NCBI RefSeq assembly: GCF_004798665.1
Contig: NZ_CP039292.1
Location: 1,054,001-1,118,000, forward strand
Length of the DNA: 64,000 bases
Source of the DNA: Actinomyces procaprae
Lineage (GTDB): Bacteria > Actinomycetota > Actinomycetes > Actinomycetales > Actinomycetaceae
Direction: 5' to 3'
In this document: positions 55,971 to 64,000 of the stretch, piece after piece
Position numbering within the stretch: position 1 is the first letter of the stretch
Layout: each line of letters starts with the position of its first letter
Translations under genes and position numbers: made by a program
Notes under the pieces: model-generated
The model's database searches: none
What the model was told of the DNA's origin: nothing
Seen by the model: the letters and a program-made list of their open reading frames with translations, nothing else

Positions 55971-56568
55971 CGTCGGCCGCGGCGCCGTCGTCGTTGGAAG
56001 GGGCGCCGTCGTCGGGCTCGGCGAACCAGAGCGTGGTCTCCCCGTACTTGCGCGTGGAGAACCGGCGCAGGCCCGCGGGCCAGGACGGCTCGGGGGAGCG
56101 CGAGGAGCGCTCGACCACCACCACCGCGTCCGGCGCCAGCCACGGGTCCTGGCGGCGGGGCAGCGGCGCCAGCATCGCGGCCAGGGTGGCCTCGTCGACG
56201 TCGTAGGGCGGATCGAGCATCACCAGGTCCACGGGCGCACCCGCCGGCCCGGCCAGGAAGGCCTCCACCTTCGCGGTGGCGCTGCGCACCCCGCGCAGGC
56301 CGAGGGCGCGAATGTTGGCGTCGCACACGTGGGTGGCGCGGCGGGAGGCGTCCACCAGGGTCACGTCGGTGGCGCCGCGGCTGGCCGCCTCCAGGCCGAG
56401 TGCCCCCGAGCCTGCGCACAGGTCCAGTACGCGCGCGTCGGCGATGACGCCGTAGTGCTCGAGCCGGCCGAACAGGGCTTCGCGCACGCGCTCGGAGGTG
56501 GGGCGGGTTCCGGCCGCGGGCACGTCGATCCGGCGCCCACCGGCGCTCCCGGCCACAATCCTGGTCAT
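55951..56568 (-). CDS. rsmD: 16S rRNA (guanine(966)-N2)-methyltransferase
   Basis: 205 residues. SAM site LDLCAGSGALGLEAASRGA and catalytic DPPY in MLDPPYDVDEA identify RsmD; RIVAGSAGGRRIDVP is the N-terminal RNA-binding segment. In many actinobacteria recG, rsmD and coaD run in one direction; here rsmD is reversed relative to recG and coaD, and lacZ lies between. Its last codons lie in a 27-bp direct repeat. Confidence 0.94.
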   Translation of the reverse strand: MTRIVAGSAGGRRIDVPAAGTRPTSERVREALFGRLEHYGVIADARVLDLCAGSGALGLEAASRGATDVTLVDASRRATHVCDANIRALGLRGVRSATAKVEAFLAGPAGAPVDLVMLDPPYDVDEATLAAMLAPLPRRQDPWLAPDAVVVVERSSRSPEPSWPAGLRRFSTRKYGETTLWFAEPDDGAPSNDDGAAADAEPAAH

Positions 56569-56742
56569 GGGGCGAGCCTAGAGGATTGGTCCCCGAAACC
56601 GGGGCCGGGGAAGCCGGTTCCGGTGGGGGCGGCCGAGACCCACCGCCCTCGTAGCGGGCGCCGCACGCTCAGCCGCCCGGCTGAAAGCAACGATCCGCGT
56701 GATTCTGCGGTTTGTCTGCCGGGTTGGGGGGAGATGGGAAGC

Positions 56743-56779
56743 CTCCTGCGTGCGCCGAGGCCACCGGCGCACGCAGGAG
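56743..56779. repeat. Perfect 14-bp inverted repeat, orphan hairpin
   Basis: CTCCTGCGTGCGCC at 56743 and GGCGCACGCAGGAG at 56766 with a 9-nt spacer. It lies 175 bp upstream of the rsmD start and 295 bp before lacZ, so it does not follow any visible gene as a terminator; it may be left from a deleted gene. Confidence 0.7.
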
Positions 56780-56915
56780 CGTCCACACCCGTTCGCGCTC
56801 AATTCGATGATTCCGCGTAATTCCAATGAAAAGCCGGAAAGTGGTGGGCTCATCTCGGAGGCCTAAGCGTGCGCGGTCATTCATCATCACCCCGCCGTTC
56901 CATCTGACGCCGTCG

Positions 56916-56951
56916 CGATCGACCTCGACCCGTAACTACTACCGACCTCGG
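56916..56951. repeat. Degenerate 23-bp repeat, about 1.5 units (copy g)
   Basis: A clear unit CTACCGACCTCGG at 56939-56951 is preceded by CCGTAACTA and a decayed unit (ATCGACCTCG). It has the same 23-bp phase as the arrays. It is the only copy at a divergent junction. Confidence 0.7.
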
Positions 56952-57010
56952 TGTGGGGCTGAGGACGTGGGGCGCGTGCCGGCCAAATGTCGCAGTGCCA
57001 CTAGGCTTGA

Positions 57011-60547
<3,537 letters not shown>

Positions 60548-60705
60548 CGTCGGCGGGTCCTCCAGCGCCCGGAGGTGTCCGTTGGCAACTGCGCTCCGGA
60601 CGATGGCACGGACGCGGTGGACACGGTCACGCACGCCGGAGGCCGTCACGCGCCGGCTGCGGCGCGCGTCCCCGCCCGCCGCAGCCGGTCCGCTAGCCTC
60701 GCAGC

Positions 60706-61275
60706 GTGACGCTCGCCGTATACCCCGGAACCTTCGACCCGATCACCCTCGGGCACGTTGACGTCGTCCGTCGCGCCGCCGCCCTGTTCGATCACGTCAT
60801 CCTCGGGATCGCCCACAACGCTGCGAAGGACGGCGCACGCCTGTTCCGCATCGAGGAGCGGGTGGCACTGGCCCGAACGGCCCTTGCGGATGTGGCCGGC
60901 GTGGAGGTCGCCGTCGTCCCCGGCCTGCTCGCCGAGTTCTGTGCGCAGCGGGGAGCCGACGCCATCGTCAAGGGGCTGCGCAATGGCACCGACTTCGACG
61001 CCGAGGTCCCCATGGCCCTGGTCAATCGTAAGCTCGGCGCCCCAGAGACGCTCTTCCTGACGGCCGCACCCACTCACGCGCACGTGTCCTCCTCGCTGGT
61101 GAAGGAGGTCGCCCGCCACGGCGGAGACGTCCGCGCCATGGTGCCCGACGACGTCGCCGCAGCCCTGGCACGGGCTTTGGGCGGGCCGCCGTCGCCCGCC
61201 GCGGCGGAACCGCCGCCCGGTGCCTTCCTACACGACAATCCCGGACCCTCGCAGAAACGAAGGACGAACCCGTGA
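60706..61275 (+). CDS. coaD: Phosphopantetheine adenylyltransferase
   Basis: 189 residues from GTG 60706. LAVYPGTFDPITLGHVDVV contains the T/HxGH nucleotidyl-transfer motif; the ending SSSLVKEVARHGGDV is also characteristic. It makes dephospho-CoA from 4'-phosphopantetheine and ATP. A Pro/Ala-rich tail of about 30 residues is additional. It overlaps the next gene by 4 bp (GTGA). Confidence 0.95.
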   Translation: MTLAVYPGTFDPITLGHVDVVRRAAALFDHVILGIAHNAAKDGARLFRIEERVALARTALADVAGVEVAVVPGLLAEFCAQRGADAIVKGLRNGTDFDAEVPMALVNRKLGAPETLFLTAAPTHAHVSSSLVKEVARHGGDVRAMVPDDVAAALARALGGPPSPAAAEPPPGAFLHDNPGPSQKRRTNP

Positions 61276-61856
61276 CCACCCGCGCAGACGCCGGAGACGA
61301 CCTGCTACGCATCCTCGACGAGCTTGACGAACTCATTTCCACGGCGCGCTCGCTGCCGATGAGTACCTCCGCGATCGTGAGCCGTCAGGACGCACTCGAG
61401 CTGATCGAGCGTGCCCGCCAGGCCGTTCCCACGGCCGTACACCGTGCCGAGGAGATCGTTGCGGATGCCGACGCGGTCCTCGCCCAGGGGCGTGAGGAGT
61501 CCCAGCGGATACTCACGCACGCGCAGGAGGAGGCCGAGCGACTCGTGGCGGGAGAGAATATTGTGCGTATGGCCAATGACCGCGCCGACGCCATCATCTC
61601 CACCGCCGAGGAGCGCGCCGAACGTCTGCGCCACGGCGCAGACGACTACTCCGATCGTTCCCTGGCCGCCTTGCAGGCCGAGATCGGCAAGCTCGCTGAG
61701 CAGATTCAGGCCGGGCGCGAGGCGCTGGCCGCGCGCCTGGGCGCGGACGGCGCCGCACCCGACGCCGAGCAGGAGCGTCGTGACGCCGCCCGCCACTTCG
61801 CCGGCTGGTCTGTTGACCCGGCCGGCACACGCAACTGGACCAAGGGCGGCCGCTAG
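61272..61856 (+). CDS. Coiled-coil septation protein, SepIVA-like
   Basis: 194 residues, nearly all helical with heptad-like Ala/Glu/Arg patterns from about residue 45 to 155 (EEIVADADAVLAQGREESQR). It has no membrane helix. Its position, just after coaD and before DUF177, rnc and mutM, matches Rv2927c/SepIVA of mycobacteria, a DivIVA-related factor for septation. It also resembles ATP synthase b-type coiled coils, which database names may give. Identity rests mainly on gene order and architecture. Confidence 0.75.
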   Translation: MTTRADAGDDLLRILDELDELISTARSLPMSTSAIVSRQDALELIERARQAVPTAVHRAEEIVADADAVLAQGREESQRILTHAQEEAERLVAGENIVRMANDRADAIISTAEERAERLRHGADDYSDRSLAALQAEIGKLAEQIQAGREALAARLGADGAAPDAEQERRDAARHFAGWSVDPAGTRNWTKGGR

Positions 61857-61999
61857 GCCGACCAGCCCACTCACGGTAGATTCGCCCGCGCCCCGGGGAG
61901 GGGCGCACGACCCGTGCGGTAGCCCATCCGCGGATCCCGCATGGAGACGCCCGCCTCACCTGCGGTGTCACAAGCTCTGAGCATTCCAGGAGGAACAAC

Positions 62000-62578
62000 A
62001 TGGCCAGCACGGCCGGACTCGTCGTTGACATCGTCGACCTGCCACAGCAGGTCGGCGCGATCAAGAACGTCCATCTGGAGACTTCAGCCCCGGCCGACCT
62101 CGGTGCGGAGATGATTGGCGCCCTGGAGGACAGCCCCCTGATTGTGGACGCCGAGCTGACCAGCTTGGACAACGGCGTATTGGTGCGCGGGAGTGCTGAC
62201 GTTCACCTGCGCGGCCAGTGCGTGCGCTGCCTGCGCGACATCGAGGAGGACACCACCGTCTCCTTCGATGAGCTCTACTTCACCCCTGAGGCCGCACAGG
62301 CCCAGGCCGATGAGGGCGACGAGGAGGCGGACGAGCTGTTCACCGTCGGTGATACCACCTTGGACCTGGAGCCGGCCCTGCGGGACGCGCTCGTGCTTGC
62401 CCTGCCGTTCCAGCCGCTGTGCCGTCGGGACTGCGCGGGGCTGTGCGCGCAGTGCGGTCAGCGTCTGGACGACTTGCCGGCCGACCACCACCATGAGCAG
62501 CTGGATCCGCGCTGGTCCGCCCTGGCTGCGCTGCTCCCCGAGCAGGAAGAGGATCCGGAGCAGGGGGAGCGCCACTGA
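62000..62578 (+). CDS. DUF177 (YceD-like) protein
   Basis: 192 residues; AGGAGG precedes ATG 62000. The signature [20 protein letters not shown] and C-terminal [16 protein letters not shown] (a likely metal site) define the family, linked to 23S rRNA accumulation. In most bacteria rpmF follows; here rnc follows directly with a TGATG overlap. Confidence 0.92.
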   Translation: MASTAGLVVDIVDLPQQVGAIKNVHLETSAPADLGAEMIGALEDSPLIVDAELTSLDNGVLVRGSADVHLRGQCVRCLRDIEEDTTVSFDELYFTPEAAQAQADEGDEEADELFTVGDTTLDLEPALRDALVLALPFQPLCRRDCAGLCAQCGQRLDDLPADHHHEQLDPRWSALAALLPEQEEDPEQGERH

Positions 62579-63432
62579 TGACTTCGCGTCGTAAGAAGCG
62601 CAGCACGCCGTCGGCGCGCGAGGACGTGGACACGCTCCTGTTCCGCTGGGGCGAGCGCATCGACGCCGACCTGCTCGACCTGGCCCTGACTCATCGCTCC
62701 TGGGCACATGAGCACGGTGGCTTGCCCACCAACGAGCGGCTGGAGTTCTTGGGCGACTCGGTGCTCGGCGTCATCGTCACCGAGAACCTGTACAACGCCC
62801 ACCCGGATCTGCCTGAGGGACAGCTGGCGAAGATGCGGGCCGCTACCGTGTCGGAGCCGGCCCTGGCCGCGGTCGCCCGGGACCTGGGACTGGGTGAGTT
62901 CATCAAGCTCGGCCGCGGAGAGTCCTTGTCCGGGGGGCGTGACAAGGACTCCATCCTGTCCGACACCGTCGAGGCCCTCATCGGCGCCACCTACCTGACG
63001 ACCGGCCTGGAGCCTGTGCGCGCCGTCGTCGAGCGCCTGGTGGCCCGTTTCCTCGACGACGCCTCCATGCGCGGAGCGGGCCTGGACTGGAAGACGAGCC
63101 TGCAAGAGCTCACAGCCGTCCACGGTCTGGGCAACCCCGCCTATGAGGTCGTGGCCACGGGGCCGGATCACCGCCGCGTATTCACCGCGCGCGCAGTCGT
63201 CGACGGCCGGGTTCAGGGGGAGGGCACCGGAACCTCCAAGAAGATTGCCGAGCATGCCGCCGCCGAGTCCGCCTACGCCGCCATTCTGGCCGCGCGCGGT
63301 GATGGGGGGCTGCGGCTGCCCGGTGTCAATGAGGCCCTGCGCGCCGACCTCGGCGCAATGCGGCTCTCCGAGCGGCGGGGCACGACCGGGGCCACCGAGC
63401 CAGGGGCGCCGGGCACGCTCCCCTCCGCCTGA
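62578..63432 (+). CDS. rnc: Ribonuclease III
   Basis: 284 residues. The RNase III signature [16 protein letters not shown] and second Mg site [12 protein letters not shown] are intact, followed by a double-stranded RNA-binding domain ([20 protein letters not shown] to [17 protein letters not shown]). A disordered C-terminal tail of about 45 residues follows. It processes rRNA precursors and other duplex RNA. It starts at the last base of the DUF177 stop codon. Confidence 0.96.
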   Translation: MTSRRKKRSTPSAREDVDTLLFRWGERIDADLLDLALTHRSWAHEHGGLPTNERLEFLGDSVLGVIVTENLYNAHPDLPEGQLAKMRAATVSEPALAAVARDLGLGEFIKLGRGESLSGGRDKDSILSDTVEALIGATYLTTGLEPVRAVVERLVARFLDDASMRGAGLDWKTSLQELTAVHGLGNPAYEVVATGPDHRRVFTARAVVDGRVQGEGTGTSKKIAEHAAAESAYAAILAARGDGGLRLPGVNEALRADLGAMRLSERRGTTGATEPGAPGTLPSA

Positions 63433-63447
63433 GGAGCCTGCGCCCCG

Positions 63448-64000
63448 ATGCCGGAACTACCCGAGGTCGAGACCGTCCGCGCCGGCCTGGCCCGCCACCT
63501 GAGCGGCCGGGCGGTGGAGCGCGTGGAGATCCTCGACCCGCGGCCGCTGCGACGCCAGCAGGGCGGTCCGGACGCCTTCGTGCGCAAGCTGACCGGACGC
63601 ACATTCACTGCCGCCGTGCGCCGCGGCAAGTTCCTGTGGCTCCCGCTTGACGACGGCGATGCCCTGGTAGCCCATCTGGGCATGAGCGGGCAACTGCTCG
63701 TGCACGGCACCGTCACCGGCCGTGACTCCGCAGCCGCGGGGCGCCGGGATCCGCGTGCGTTTCTCGCAGACTCCGAGGCTCCCCGGGTGGACCTCACGGC
63801 GACCCGCGACCCCCGATCGGCGAACGGCCCCGAGGCCCTCCCGCGGCACCTGCGGGTGCGCCTGCATCTGTGTCCCGTTCCAGGTGACGATCCGGGAGGT
63901 GCGGTGGTGGATCTGGTCGATCAGCGCATGTTCGGTGGTCTGCGCGTCACCGACATGGTGCCCACGCCGGACGGCGGCCCAGGTGGTGCGGGCAGCCTTG
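63448..64000 (+). CDS. mutM: Formamidopyrimidine-DNA glycosylase, N-terminal part
   Basis: About 184 residues from ATG 63448, running off the right edge. The N-terminus [20 protein letters not shown] is diagnostic (Pro2 nucleophile, Glu3), and [12 protein letters not shown] follows. It excises 8-oxoguanine. An insertion of about 45 residues, rich in Arg/Asp/Pro, lies after that motif. The zinc finger is beyond the window. A second family member, nei-type, is at 14530. Confidence 0.93.
   Translation, partial: MPELPEVETVRAGLARHLSGRAVERVEILDPRPLRRQQGGPDAFVRKLTGRTFTAAVRRGKFLWLPLDDGDALVAHLGMSGQLLVHGTVTGRDSAAAGRRDPRAFLADSEAPRVDLTATRDPRSANGPEALPRHLRVRLHLCPVPGDDPGGAVVDLVDQRMFGGLRVTDMVPTPDGGPGGAGSL

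Overview
The window is high-GC bacterial DNA with dense, short-spaced genes and frequent GTG starts. The gene content points to an actinobacterium, most likely Actinomycetaceae (Actinomyces or a close relative). The markers are paired clpP1-clpP2, a LexA/LysM divergent pair with CGAAC-N4-GTTCG SOS boxes, a PimB-type mannosyltransferase, an LAxTG-anchored surface protein next to an LCP protein, and the block coaD - SepIVA-like gene - DUF177 - rnc - mutM. The genus is inferred from this gene set and was not tested by a search.

Layout. 1-794: start of an aminopeptidase N. 1149-9304: a seven-gene operon (MFS sugar-acid-type transporter, DeoR regulator, zinc dehydrogenase, class I aldolase, FGGY kinase, 2-hydroxyacid dehydrogenase, glycerate kinase) that reads as a complete catabolic route for an unidentified sugar acid or polyol. 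9348-11424: an LCP protein and a sortase-anchored surface protein. 11778-18489: M13 peptidase, rpiB, nei-type glycosylase, and a cysK-cysE pair preceded by an 18-residue cysteine-rich leader peptide. 18686-20085: rpmF, tRNA-Gly, tRNA-Pro and a membrane gene beside att-like repeats. 20137-22957: an S-methylmethionine/homocysteine pair and a small unknown gene. 23245-26745: trigger factor, a cupin, ClpP1 and ClpP2. 26920-30788: small enzymes, a methyltransferase and an MFS exporter. 30894-40061: hflX, dinG, ldh, lexA, LysM protein, nrdR, pimB. 40203-46754: an IclR regulator, leuC and leuD (both frameshifted), murA, plsC, gpsA. 46880-56568: lipoprotein, ddl, thiL, rpmB, a DAK2 kinase, recG, rsmD. 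57074-64000: lacZ, coaD, SepIVA-like gene, DUF177, rnc and the start of mutM.

The most unusual content lies between genes. First, a 23-bp tandem repeat (core CTACCGATCTCGG plus TACGTAA) forms six arrays of 3-4 units; five sit between convergent genes and a degenerate copy lies upstream of lacZ. One array supplies the last codons and the stop of the glycerate kinase. Second, two large related elements (about 35935-36457 and 55308-55680), also at convergent junctions, contain symmetric arrays of TTGGACC and GGTCCAA half-sites at 19-bp spacing that would fold into a hairpin over 100 nt long. Third, the poly-cysteine leader upstream of cysK is followed directly by a stem that begins at its stop codon, as expected for a cysteine-responsive attenuator.

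Other oddities are four single-base insertions that break leuC and leuD, a 22-bp perfect hairpin inside the start of the LCP gene, a truncated YoeB toxin gene, and a rearranged recG-rsmD-coaD neighbourhood with lacZ inside it. No insertion sequence, prophage gene or CRISPR array was seen.
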